From Streptomyces sp. man185 (lineage in GTDB: Bacteria > Actinomycetota > Actinomycetes > Streptomycetales > Streptomycetaceae): a stretch of DNA of 60,507 bases. Positions 1 through 8,163 of this stretch are shown in pieces (the stretch's first letter is position 1; each line of letters begins with the position of its first letter). Below the pieces are notes generated by a model. That model searched no databases. It was not told the origin of the DNA and saw only the letters and a list, made by a program, of their open reading frames with translations. Location of the stretch: positions 8,047 to 68,553 of the forward strand of contig NTHE01000048.1 of assembly GCA_002551355.1 (NCBI GenBank), read 5' to 3'. A program made the translations under genes and the position numbers.

Positions 1-456
1 GTCGCGATGAACACCGGAACCTCGGCCGCCAAGGAGGCCGGGAACATGGTGGACCTCGACTCCAACCCCACCAAACTCATCGAGATCGTCGAGATCGGCC
101 AACAACTCCTCATCACCCGAGGAGCCCTGACCACCTTCTCCATCACGAACGACGTCGCGAAGTACTTCGCGATCATCCCCGCCATGTTCGCGACCGCCTA
201 CCCGGGCCTGGACGGACTCAACATCATGGGCCTGCACAGCCCGCAGTCGGCCATCACCTCGGCCATCGTCTTCAACGCGCTGATCATCATCGCTCTCATC
301 CCGCTCGCCCTGCGCGGCGTGCGGTACAAGCCCGCATCCGCCGAGGACCTGCTCCGCCGCAACCTCGCCGTCTACGGGCTCGGCGGCCTGGTCCTCCCGT
401 TCGTCGGGATCAAGCTGATCGACCTCGTCATCTCCGCCCTCCCGGGCTTCGGATGA
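1..456 (+). CDS. kdpB: Potassium-transporting P-type ATPase KdpB, C-terminal part (gene starts outside the window)
   Basis: The frame is open from base 1 and gives 151 C-terminal residues of the catalytic subunit of the KdpFABC high-affinity K+ pump. The hinge region after the P domain is recognisable (MNTGTSAAKEAGNMVDLDS, then PTKLIEIVEIG). It is followed by the last membrane segments, including TKYF-like DVAKYFAIIPAMF and the final LVLPFVGIKLIDLVI helix. The family assignment is very safe. In Kdp operons kdpC normally follows kdpB directly, but I find no KdpC-like reading frame downstream, so the operon is probably interrupted here or kdpC lies elsewhere. The stop is a normal TGA and the C-terminus looks complete. 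Confidence 0.95.
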   Translation, partial: VAMNTGTSAAKEAGNMVDLDSNPTKLIEIVEIGQQLLITRGALTTFSITNDVAKYFAIIPAMFATAYPGLDGLNIMGLHSPQSAITSAIVFNALIIIALIPLALRGVRYKPASAEDLLRRNLAVYGLGGLVLPFVGIKLIDLVISALPGFG

Positions 457-956
457 CTTCCGTCAGCGGACCGTCAGGACCGCGTACATGCCCTTGAGTC
501 GCAGGACTCGGGGACATCGACTGAGGGGGGACCGACAGCAGGACCGACTCCGCCGGGGCGGCCACCCACCTCTGTCAACGGGGCGGCTCACGACCCACTT
601 CCTCACGCCGGCAACCAGCCTCCTGGCTCTGTGGCTACGTGCTCGAAACCGCGCCGCATGTCGTACGACGCGGCGTGGCGGCTCGCACGGGTGACACGGC
701 ATCCCGACGAGATGGTGTACCGACATCACGGGCACCTTGCCGAGGGAGCCGGTGGCGAAGTTCAGTGATCAGCCAATCGACGATCTTCAGAAGCTACCCC
801 CAAAACTAAGCAGCAGGGAGGCGGAACAAGCGTGTGAGGAGCAGCGCTCAGATTGCACGGCGAGGGCTTAAGCAGGCCTGCGTGACAGGTTCGGGCACGG
901 CCCGAGCATCCGGTTGGTGCGGCCGGACTTCCCGCCTATCGTGCAACCGGATCGGC
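457..956. other. Non-coding or degenerate stretch downstream of kdpB
   Basis: I see no convincing gene in these 500 bases on either strand. The short open frames have no codon bias, no recognisable domain and no good ribosome binding site. A small hairpin (TCGGGC, 3-base loop, GCCCGA) lies at about 892-906. Positions 910-926 match 15 of 17 bases of the tandem repeat unit found downstream of the intact yjbQ at 24322-24355. Both lie exactly 31 bases from the respective yjbQ stop codon, so this end is homologous yjbQ 3' flanking DNA. Confidence 0.6.
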
Positions 957-1019
957 TCACCCACCGAAGAAGCTCAACCGAACCTGACGGTTGGTGTTGC
1001 TCGTGTTTGTATCCACCAA
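957..1019 (-). pseudogene. yjbQ 3'-end remnant (last 20 codons plus stop)
   Basis: The reverse strand encodes LVDTNTSNTNRQVRLSFFGG followed by TGA. The intact YjbQ protein of this window (24386-24811, reverse) ends LVDTNTSNTNRSVRLSFLGQ, so 17 of 20 residues agree. Homology stops abruptly upstream of the Leu codon at 1017-1019, and no body of the gene follows. The piece is therefore a duplicated 3' end and not a decayed full gene. This pattern is typical of integration into the 3' end of a gene, where the element brings its own copy of that end. Confidence 0.8.
988..1018. repeat. Left copy of a 31-bp direct repeat, candidate attL core
   Basis: Bases 988-1018 repeat at 24417-24447 with one mismatch. 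The first 23 bases (containing GGTTGGTGTTGCTCGTGT) are identical, then A versus G, then TCCACCA in both. Weaker similarity extends leftwards through the yjbQ stop to about 910. To the right of 1019 the two copies share nothing. Confidence 0.6.
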
Positions 1020-1086
1020 CCTCCGTTAAGGCAACCGTCACGTTATCTGTCACGCTCCCACGAATCAGCCGTCGAAGGGCTTCGCA

Positions 1087-1582
1087 TGGCGGACATGACA
1101 TATGTCCGCACCTGGTCCGGCTGGGCATACGTGGCGTTCGTCCTGGACGTGTACTCGCGGATGAGCGTCGGCTGGCAGGTCGCGAACCACATGGGAACGG
1201 AACTGCCGCTGGACGCACTGGAGATGGCATTGTGGAGGCCGAGGATCAAGAGGGACTACGGCCTCATCCATCACAGCGACCGCGGGTCGCGAATACGTGT
1301 CAATTCGGTATATCGACCGGCTCGCAGACATCGGCGCCTCCGTCGGGTCGGTCGCGGACTCGTATGACAACGCGATGGCCGAGGCGCTGAACGGCCTTCA
1401 AGGCCGAACTCATAGAGATGCAGGGCCCCTGGAAGGACGTCGACCAGGTCGAACGAGCGATCTTCCAATGGATCACCTGGCACAACGAAGAATGGCTTCA
1501 CTCCGCGCTCGACTACGTTCCGCCCGCCGAGTACGAGAGAGCCTTCCGGCGAAGCAAGGAGCAGACCCCGCAGTCCGCCTGA
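1087..1582 (+). pseudogene. IS3-family transposase (OrfB, integrase core) fragment with two frameshifts
   Basis: The frame at 1087 encodes the start of an rve integrase core (ADMTYVRTWSGWAYVAFVLD, then GWQVANHM and LIHHSDRGS). One extra base near 1290 shifts the reading to a second frame (VSIRYIDRLADIGASVGSVADS, then YDNAMAEALNG). Near 1396 a second shift, equivalent to loss of two bases, moves it to a third frame (FKAELIEMQGPWKDVDQVE, then WHNEEWLHSALDYVPP) ending at TGA 1580-1582. The DDE pieces (D in VADMTYV, D in HHSDRGS, E in NAMAEALNG) are visible but split. The N-terminal half and OrfA are missing, so this is a dead insertion-sequence remnant. Confidence 0.85.
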
Positions 1583-1736
1583 ACCAAGGCCACCGGACTC
1601 TACGAAACTCGGGGCAGCTCAGTATGAGGGCGGGAGCCGACGGGCCACATAGCCCCGTTGTCAGTAGCGTCCGGCAGAATCCGCTTCACCGACGCCACCA
1701 TGACCTGGCGTCGCCCGGTAGGAGAAGAGGATTCCT

Positions 1737-3581
1737 GTGCGTGAACTGCCCATGTTCGAACGTCTCTACCCCGATGTCCAGCTGACGTCCCCCTCGGAGA
1801 GGTTCGTGCTGCGGTGCGACTCGGAGGGTATCGCCGTGGTCACGGACACCGACCGCGGTCAGGTCGTCTGGCGGGCGGGCGCAGCTGGACAGCTGATGCT
1901 CGGACACGGGTACGAGGTCGTCGTCGAGGGCGGGGAGGACGACGACACGGTGTGGCGCTCCGGTTTCGCCGCGCCCGGGGCGCAGTACCTCATCCTCACG
2001 GACGCCGGAGAGCTGGAACTCCTGGACCGCACACACGTCCGCCTCGGCAACATACGCACCGGGCTCACCCACCCTGTACCGCTCGGAGACGCGGCGCCCG
2101 CGGCTGCCATCACCCGGGATGCGTATCTGGTCAAGGAGGGGAAGATGCGGCGGACAGTGGCCCGCGAGCAGGACGGATGGCTGCGGGTCTGCGAGTACGG
2201 GAAGGGCGGGGGGATGAGTTACGCGCTGACCCGTCCCCTGGTCGACTGGTTCGAACAGGAAGACACCGTGCTCACCTGGCGCCGGCACCTGGCGGGTGGT
2301 TCGAAATCCAAAAGCCTGATGCTGTGCCTGGTCGACTCCGACGGGACCGTCCTGTGGCACGAGGGCACCCAACGCCCGCGGGGACCGGTCCCCCCGGGAG
2401 AGCCCTACGCGTACGGTGGGCCCGCGCTGGAGGCGGGAGGGCGCCTGCGCAACCAGTCCCTGACGTCTCCCGCCGGTACGCACACACTGGCCCACCAGGG
2501 CAACGGCGACCTGACTCTGTACTGCCACACCGAGCGCCGTGCCGTGTGGTCGACCGGCACGGGGTGGGTGGACGGAGGATGGGCCGAGCTCTCCGAGGAC
2601 GGGGTCCTCTCGGTCCGCAACACCCATGGTGTCCCGGTGTGGAGTTCCGGCCCGTCCGGTTCGGGGGCCCGCCGGCTCGTGGTCGGAGATGACGGCCGTG
2701 CCGAACTGCGTGACGTGGACGGCCGGTCGGTGTGGTCCACAGGCACACACACGGCGTGCCACGGCCCCACGGCCGACGCCCCGCGGGGTGCCGTGCTGCG
2801 CCGAGGACAGACGCTCGGACGGCACTCCCTCACCTCCCCCGACGGAAGCACCGTGCTCGGACACTGGGACGAACGCCGCCTCGTTCTGTTCGGGGCCGAC
2901 CAGACCTGGCTCTGGTACGCGCACCTCGGCGAAGCGGCCGAGCCCGGACTGCGGCTCGACGAGGACGGCATGCTGCGCGTTATCGGCGACGAACGCCCTC
3001 CGCTGGGCGGACCGGCCGACGAACTGCGTGTCGAGGAGGGCGGAGTGATCCTCTGCCGTGCCGACGGCACCGTCGTCTGGCGCGACGGCGAGGCGGTGGC
3101 CGAGCACGCCGCCGCCCCGAACCCGCCCGCACGGGGAGGACTCGTGAAGAGCCTGCCGGACACGGACGAGACCCTGCTGATCCGCACCGACTTCTCCGAC
3201 CCGACCGCTTGGCAAGCCCTGCTCACGACCGTCATGACACCGAACCAGGACGGCTTCCTGGCGAACGTCCACCCAGTGGATGATCTCGCCTATCGCGACC
3301 TGACGACCGAACAGATTCTCTCGGCCGCACGCGAGCTGGACACCGATCTATTCATTGTGGCCGACAAGACAGCCCTCACGGCGCCGGAGATGCCGCTGCT
3401 GGCCCTCCTGCTCTTCGACGAGAACGACGAATGTGGGGAGGGCGAGGCCAGGCAGGAGCACAGCCAACTCCGAGTCGTAGCCACAGAACTGTGGTCGGTC
3501 GAGAACAATATCTCCCTCGCCAACATGGATTGGGAGGACTTCGAGAACGCCACCGACAACGGTGTCTTCCGGGGCTTCTGA
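1737..3581 (+). CDS. Bulb-lectin-like repeat protein with C-terminal DUF6924 domain
   Basis: A 614-residue predicted cytoplasmic protein without signal peptide or membrane segment. Residues about 15-110, 235-340 and 350-450 each look like a B-type (bulb) lectin unit: short beta strands with repeated VWxxG/VWSTGT ends and NGDLTLY/DGVLSVRN-like strands, a fold that binds mannose in plants. From about residue 470 (LLIRTDFSDPTAW) to the end (SLANMDWEDFE, then GVFRGF) it matches the DUF6924 family, of unknown function. The GTG start at 1737 follows GGAGAAGAGG; an ATG at 1752 is an alternative. Ligand and role are unknown. It stands alone between the IS remnant and an ABM-domain gene. Confidence 0.75.
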   Translation: MRELPMFERLYPDVQLTSPSERFVLRCDSEGIAVVTDTDRGQVVWRAGAAGQLMLGHGYEVVVEGGEDDDTVWRSGFAAPGAQYLILTDAGELELLDRTHVRLGNIRTGLTHPVPLGDAAPAAAITRDAYLVKEGKMRRTVAREQDGWLRVCEYGKGGGMSYALTRPLVDWFEQEDTVLTWRRHLAGGSKSKSLMLCLVDSDGTVLWHEGTQRPRGPVPPGEPYAYGGPALEAGGRLRNQSLTSPAGTHTLAHQGNGDLTLYCHTERRAVWSTGTGWVDGGWAELSEDGVLSVRNTHGVPVWSSGPSGSGARRLVVGDDGRAELRDVDGRSVWSTGTHTACHGPTADAPRGAVLRRGQTLGRHSLTSPDGSTVLGHWDERRLVLFGADQTWLWYAHLGEAAEPGLRLDEDGMLRVIGDERPPLGGPADELRVEEGGVILCRADGTVVWRDGEAVAEHAAAPNPPARGGLVKSLPDTDETLLIRTDFSDPTAWQALLTTVMTPNQDGFLANVHPVDDLAYRDLTTEQILSAARELDTDLFIVADKTALTAPEMPLLALLLFDENDECGEGEARQEHSQLRVVATELWSVENNISLANMDWEDFENATDNGVFRGF

Positions 3582-4045
3582 CCTCGGCAGGATCGAAGGG
3601 GCGTCCCGAAACACATCAGATGAGTCGAGCACCCTCCGTCCATGGCGACGGCACAGGATGGGCGTGCCGTCCACGCGGGCGGTTCGTCGGCGTCATGCCG
3701 GGGCGTCGTCCCGACCCTGAGCTCCAGCGGAACGTGCTCGGGCCCCGTTCGGAGTCGGAGAGGTCATTGGAGCAGCCTATTTCCACCACGAATCGCAGTT
3801 GGTCCATGAATCAGATGTTTCGCCTGTGGGCTGCGTTTGCAGGTGGGAGGACACCGGGTGAGGGTTGAGGGGTCCAGGAATTCCTTGGGGTGCAATCCAA
3901 CATCTCGGTACGGGTCCCGGAGGGGAGGGGGCAGCCATGACCGACATGGCAATGACGTCATTGCGAACGGCTCCCTGAGCCGGCGCCGGTGGCTCAAAAG
4001 TCGCGAGTACGCGAACCGGGCAGGTGGAAGTTAAGGAGACCCCAG
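3582..4045. other. Intergenic region between the lectin-like gene and the ABM gene
   Basis: No full gene is seen in these 464 bases. They contain the hairpin at 3647-3671. A 13-codon open frame (ATG 3937 to TGA 3978) has a strong purine-rich GGAGGGGAGGGGG upstream, and a GAGCC/GGCTC hairpin directly after its stop. This mini-frame could be an upstream regulatory ORF of the ABM gene, but coding cannot be shown for so short a frame. Confidence 0.4.
3647..3671 (+). terminator. Hairpin downstream of the lectin-like gene
   Basis: A perfect 8-base inverted repeat, GACGGCAC and GTGCCGTC, with a 9-base loop lies 66 bases after the stop of the lectin-like gene. There is no T-run, as is common for actinomycete terminators. 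Confidence 0.45.
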
Positions 4046-4354
4046 ATGGCTACGCAGGTCAGCAAAGCGGTCCTGGTACGGCTTCAAGCCCTCCCCGGCA
4101 GGGAGGACGACGTCCGCGACTTCCTGAATCAGGGGCTGTCAATCGTTGAGGGGGAGCCCGGGACGGTGAGGTGGTTCGGAATCAAGTTCGGACCCTCGTC
4201 GTTCGGGATCTTCGATGCTTTTCCCGACGACGACGGGCGCCAAGCACACCTGTCGGGCGCGGTCGCGCAGGCGCTCAGCCAGAAATCGGGTGAGCTCTTC
4301 GAGGAACCCACGATCGAGCTGATCGATGTGGTCGTGGAGAAGCAGCCCGCTTAA
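4046..4354 (+). CDS. Antibiotic biosynthesis monooxygenase (ABM) domain protein
   Basis: A 102-residue single-domain protein with the ferredoxin-like ABM fold. It starts VLVRLQALPGREDDVRDFL, passes EPGTVRWFGIKF and FGIFDAFPDDDGRQAHL, and ends with a last strand (IELIDVVVEKQPA). Relatives include small dimeric heme- or quinone-acting oxygenases and many proteins of unknown activity; no substrate can be read here. The ATG at 4046 is chosen because AAGGAG lies 8 bases upstream; the frame is open further up but without a start signal. The gene is monocistronic, with 233 bases before the acetate kinase gene. Confidence 0.85.
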   Translation: MATQVSKAVLVRLQALPGREDDVRDFLNQGLSIVEGEPGTVRWFGIKFGPSSFGIFDAFPDDDGRQAHLSGAVAQALSQKSGELFEEPTIELIDVVVEKQPA

Positions 4355-4376
4355 GACCCCGTGAGGACGGGCCAGG

Positions 4377-4388
4377 GTGACGCGTCAC
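4377..4388. promoter_or_regulatory. Perfect 12-bp palindrome after the ABM gene
   Basis: GTGACGCGTCAC is a perfect palindrome 23 bases after the ABM stop. It may be a protein binding site or part of a terminator. Nothing else in the 233-base gap before the kinase gene is recognisable. Confidence 0.25.
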
Positions 4389-4587
4389 TTCCCGGGCGGG
4401 GCCGAGGCTCCAGGAACGTGTAGCTCGAAGCAGGCTCCGCTGGTCCGGAAGGCGACTCCCTCGGCGGACCGTCCTGTTTCTCTGCGTTGACTGATCGGGT
4501 ACCCAATGCCGGAGCGAGGGAGCCCATCACGACAGTCATGAATCCTCTTTCGAGGGATGCTCGCGGAACGAGGGAGAGGATCGGAGT

Positions 4588-5700
4588 GTGCGTACACGAA
4601 CCAGCCCGGTACTGGTGGCTGACGCCGGGTCATCGAGCCTGCGTCTGACGGTCTTCGGCGACGGTGGTCACGTCCTCAACGAACACCACAGTGAGTCCCC
4701 GCCGAGTAAAGGGGCGACCCAGGCGCTGCGGCAGTTGCTGAAGGAAGGACCGCCTCCTGCAGCTGCGGGACACCGTATCGTCCACGGGGGACCGGAGCTC
4801 CGCAGCCACACTCTGCTGGACGACGCTGTCCGTGCCCGCTTGACCCAGGTGGCAGACCTCGCGCCCTTGCACGTCCCGCAAGCACTGACCGTGGTGGACG
4901 CGGCCCGGGATCTGCTGCCGGGAGTTCCCCATGTCGCCTGTTTCGACACCGTCTTCCACTCCGGCCTGACCGCCGCGGCAAGGGAGTACGCGGTACCTGC
5001 CGATTGGCGCCACACGTACGGACTGCGCCGCTACGGCTTCCACGGCCTCTCCTACGCCTGGGCGCTGGCCCGGACGGCTGAACTCCTCGGCCGCCGCCCC
5101 GAGCAGCTGCACCTGGTGATGGTGCACCTTGGGGGTGGCTGCTCCGCTTGCGCGGTCCGCGACGGGCGCAGTGTCGACACGACGATGGGCTTCACGCCCT
5201 TGGAGGGGCTGGTGATGAGTCGTCGCAGCGGCAGCATCGACCCCGGTGCCCTGACCTGGCTGCTCACACGGAAGAATCTGCCTGCGAACGAGATCGAGGA
5301 CGTTCTGAATCGGAGGTCCGGTCTGCTCGCCCTGTCGGGCACGTCGGGCGACACGCGGGACCTGGTCCGCAGTCGGACGGCAGGCGACGAGCGCGCCGCA
5401 CTCGCCCTGGACGTCTTCACCCACCAGTGCCGACGCGGCATCGCCGGGATGGCCGCATCCCTGAGCCGCCTGGACGCTCTCGTCTTCACCGGCGAGATCG
5501 GCGAGGATCAGCCCGAGGTTCGTGAGGAGGTGTGCGCCGGCCTGTCCGTGTTCGGCCTCACGGGCGGCCTGCGACCACTGGTCGCCGAACGCCCCGAGAT
5601 CGTCAGTGAGCCCGGCGCCCGTGTTCCCGTCGTGGTCATCCCCACGGGAGAGGCCCAGCAGATCAATGTCGAGACCCGGGCTCTTCTGGATCGCGGCTGA
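4588..5700 (+). CDS. ackA: Acetate kinase-family enzyme
   Basis: A 370-residue member of the acetate/propionate kinase family (ASKHA fold), which makes acyl phosphate from acetate and ATP or the reverse. Visible motifs are DAGSSSLRL (phosphate 1), HRIVHGG, FDTVFH, RYGFHGLSY, HLGGGCS, SRRSGSIDPGAL, SGTSGDTRDL, FTGEIGE and PTGEAQQI, the last with the conserved Glu. It is shorter than the usual ~400 residues and has unusual changes: the early NAGSSS motif reads DAGSSS, and the usual PLHNP reads PLHVP. The GTG start follows GGGAGAGG. No phosphotransacetylase or phosphoketolase lies nearby, so its acyl phosphate partner must be encoded elsewhere. Confidence 0.9.
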   Translation: MRTRTSPVLVADAGSSSLRLTVFGDGGHVLNEHHSESPPSKGATQALRQLLKEGPPPAAAGHRIVHGGPELRSHTLLDDAVRARLTQVADLAPLHVPQALTVVDAARDLLPGVPHVACFDTVFHSGLTAAAREYAVPADWRHTYGLRRYGFHGLSYAWALARTAELLGRRPEQLHLVMVHLGGGCSACAVRDGRSVDTTMGFTPLEGLVMSRRSGSIDPGALTWLLTRKNLPANEIEDVLNRRSGLLALSGTSGDTRDLVRSRTAGDERAALALDVFTHQCRRGIAGMAASLSRLDALVFTGEIGEDQPEVREEVCAGLSVFGLTGGLRPLVAERPEIVSEPGARVPVVVIPTGEAQQINVETRALLDRG

Positions 5701-5873
5701 GACGAGCCGAGGCACGGCGTGACCAGGGGGCGAGGAGGTGGTGAACGGCCGCCGTGATGACGTCGTGGAGGATGGCGACCAGGGCTTCAGTTCGAACCCC
5801 ATCAGCTGTTGGCACCGCCGCTGGAGCGTCCTGCACACGATTCTCCAGCGCCAGTGCTGACCGCGCGGGGAGG

Positions 5874-6206
5874 TCAGGCGTTGCTCACACCGACGTCGGT
5901 GGCGCGGGCCCGGCGTTCGGTGATGGAGCGGTACAGGGCTCCGAGCGCGGTGGCCTGGACGATGGCACCGATGGGAATGCCTATCAGTCCGACGGGACCT
6001 GCGACGAGGAACAGCATCGAGGTCGGTGCGGTGGCCAGGACCGCCCACAACCCGGCGAAGCTGGCGTCTCCGGAGGAGGACGCGGAGACGGCGTCGATGG
6101 TCACCCACACGCACACCGCAAGGACGATGCCCAAATACCCCAGAGCCAGCGGGTTGACCAGGTAGTGGCGGAGAGTCTGAGGCAACGAACGAGGATTCTT
6201 GTCCAT
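5874..6206 (-). CDS. Small membrane protein (SCO4225-like)
   Basis: A 110-residue protein. A basic N-terminus (MDKNPRSLPQTLRHYLVNP) is followed by one hydrophobic segment (LGYLGIVLAVCVWVTIDAVS) and, after a short polar loop, a long hydrophobic stretch able to span the membrane twice (about residues 60-95). It resembles the small Streptomyces membrane proteins of the SCO4225 family, whose function is unknown. The start at 6206 is preceded by CCAGGAGATCC; the open frame continues upstream without a better start. It is read in the same direction as, and downstream of, the PucR-type regulator, with 181 bases between them. The 173 bases between it and ackA hold no gene I can identify. Confidence 0.65.
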   Translation of the reverse strand: MDKNPRSLPQTLRHYLVNPLALGYLGIVLAVCVWVTIDAVSASSSGDASFAGLWAVLATAPTSMLFLVAGPVGLIGIPIGAIVQATALGALYRSITERRARATDVGVSNA

Positions 6207-6387
6207 GGCGGATCTCCTGGAGATACCGGAATGCCCGGTGTGGTGGCCGATGTGCTGATGATCCGAACGATGCCGTGCGCCGACATCCGCCACATGAGTA
6301 GCCATACTCACGTTCCCCCGCTCTCGGCCAGGTTCCCGCACACCGGGGCGGTTGAGGTCTGCCGTTGGCGTACTCCGGTGTGAAGCA

Positions 6388-8163
6388 TCAGCCGGATCCG
6401 CCCAGGACGATCTTCCATACTCGCGTGGCCACCTGAAGGTTGAGCCGGTCCTCGACGTTGGCGAGATCGTTGCCGCTGATCTCGCGGATGCGCTGGAGCC
6501 GGTAGCGCAGTGTGCTGCGGTGGATGGAGAGAGAAGCGGCTGTCTCGTCGTAGTTGCCGCCGCAGTCGAAGTACCGGGCCAGGGTCTCCGTCATGGCCGA
6601 GTTGTTTCCCGCGTCGTAATCGATGAGCTTCCCGAGCCACTCGTGGACGAACGCCTCCAGTTCCCGGAGATTGTTGCCGGGTCCCAGGATGCGATAGAGA
6701 CCGAGTTGGTCGAAGAACGTCATCCCGTATTGCTTGCGGGAGTGGCACAGCACTTCCAGGGCGCGCTGCGCCTCCTGGTAATGCTGAGGGAAGTCGTCGG
6801 GGGTATCGCACCGCGCGCTCACGCCGATGCTCCCGCACGGCGCCCCCGTGTCCAGGGCAAGCGCCTCGTACAGCGCTCCGGCGTGCGGCCTGTCATCAGC
6901 GAGGAGGACCACGTGCTCGGCCCCTCGGGTCAACAGCGAGCGCATGCCCACGGCGGAGGCCGCCCTGCCCACGACCTGAGCGAAGGAGTCGTCCGCAACC
7001 CGGTCCGACCACCGCACCACGACGATGTAGTGGCTGCGGTGCAGATCGTGACCGACGGCCTCGGACCTGGCGTAGGCGCTGGTCTCATCCGTTCCTGCCA
7101 GGAGGTCGTCGGCCAGCTCGCGGTGCAGCCTCAGTTCGACTTCGGCCTGGCTGCGCAGGTGCGCCAGCTCCGGGGCGAGCGACATGACGGCCTGTTCCAA
7201 CGCGAGCACCGCGTGCTCGTCCGCCTCGCCCAGGGGATCGACCAGAGCCAGCATGCCCAGGATCTCGCCGTGCGGGCGCACGAGAGCGATCAGCCGGCCC
7301 TCGATCCGCGTCGGCCCCGCCTCCCGGGCGGCTGCGTTGAGCAGTGCGTGCTGGCGTACGGGATCCGGCTCCGGATAGGGGTCGGGTCGATCGGGGCCTG
7401 CCCAGGACCTCAGCCGGCCGAAGCGGTCCTCGACCAGGGCGGGAAGTCCCGTCAGCCCGTGCAGAGCGCGGGTGACGGCCTCCTCGTTACCGCCCGAGGC
7501 TGCGACGTCGGCCGTGAGCCCATGTACAGCCTGCCGGTACGCCAGCTCCCCCACGACGGTGACCAGCTGCCGTTGGAGTGCCGCACGTTCCTCCCTGAGG
7601 CCATGCAGCTCCACTGCCTCCTCCCGGCGGCGGCGGTGTACGAAGGCGACCGACAGCGCGGCAGCCGTGTGCCGGATGAGTGTGGCGAGCAGGAACCTCT
7701 CGGTTCCGGTCGGCGGGAAGCGGGACGTCACCACGAGGTATCCGTGCAGGCCCTCGATTCCGCGCAGCGCCAGGGCCTGACCGCCGCGCCTGCCGGGTAC
7801 GGCTACAGAGCCGTCCCGCCCCCCCAGGTCTCGTACCTTCGACTGCACCATGAGGGCGTGATCCTGGCGGTTCCCCGCACTGGGGACCAGGTCGCCGCCC
7901 GCTTCGAGCAGGTATCCCGCCTCGGCGGTATAAGGCCCGGCGGCGGCAACGTGGTCCATGGCCAGGCGCAGAATCTTGCTTTCGTCCCAGGTGGCGAAAA
8001 GGTCGCGGAGCAACACCGTCAGTTCCTGGAGGGAGCGGCCGCCGGAAGGAAGCGCTCGCGGCTCTCTCGGACCAGTTGCGGCCGGTCGGCGGTGGCCGAC
8101 GGCTGACCGGCTGCCCTTCTCGTAGGAGTGGCCGTTCAGGTTGTGCGGCCGACGCTTCCCCAT
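6388..8163 (-). CDS. PucR/CdaR-type transcriptional regulator with N-terminal GAF-like region
   Basis: A 591-residue regulator. Residues about 40-190 look like a GAF sensor (SLQELTVLLRDLFATWDESK onward), the middle contains the diverged GGDEF-like region usual in this family, and the C-terminus carries the PucR HTH (FDCGGNYDETAASLSIHRST, then LRYRLQRIREISG). Such proteins act as ligand-sensing activators of neighbouring genes, often for catabolic functions. It is divergent from dnaK2, sharing a 396-base intergenic region, so control of that operon is possible but unproven. The ATG at 8163 is used; a TTG three codons upstream is possible. The ribosome site is weak. Confidence 0.85.
   Translation of the reverse strand: MGKRRPHNLNGHSYEKGSRSAVGHRRPAATGPREPRALPSGGRSLQELTVLLRDLFATWDESKILRLAMDHVAAAGPYTAEAGYLLEAGGDLVPSAGNRQDHALMVQSKVRDLGGRDGSVAVPGRRGGQALALRGIEGLHGYLVVTSRFPPTGTERFLLATLIRHTAAALSVAFVHRRRREEAVELHGLREERAALQRQLVTVVGELAYRQAVHGLTADVAASGGNEEAVTRALHGLTGLPALVEDRFGRLRSWAGPDRPDPYPEPDPVRQHALLNAAAREAGPTRIEGRLIALVRPHGEILGMLALVDPLGEADEHAVLALEQAVMSLAPELAHLRSQAEVELRLHRELADDLLAGTDETSAYARSEAVGHDLHRSHYIVVVRWSDRVADDSFAQVVGRAASAVGMRSLLTRGAEHVVLLADDRPHAGALYEALALDTGAPCGSIGVSARCDTPDDFPQHYQEAQRALEVLCHSRKQYGMTFFDQLGLYRILGPGNNLRELEAFVHEWLGKLIDYDAGNNSAMTETLARYFDCGGNYDETAASLSIHRSTLRYRLQRIREISGNDLANVEDRLNLQVATRVWKIVLGGSG

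Noticed and set aside
457..833. Possible kdpC fragment after kdpB
   Set aside because: None of the three forward frames contains KdpC motifs, even allowing for frameshifts.
1019..1086. Integrase or excisionase gene next to the left repeat
   Set aside because: The 68 bases before the IS3 fragment carry no protein-like frame, and the right-end gap 23911-24385 also lacks one.
4630..6114. Long reverse-strand open frame opposite ackA
   Set aside because: It runs antisense to a strongly recognised kinase and its translation is Arg/Gly/Ala-rich without a family pattern. This is a GC-bias shadow, as are the long frames opposite dnaK, clpB and the exporters.
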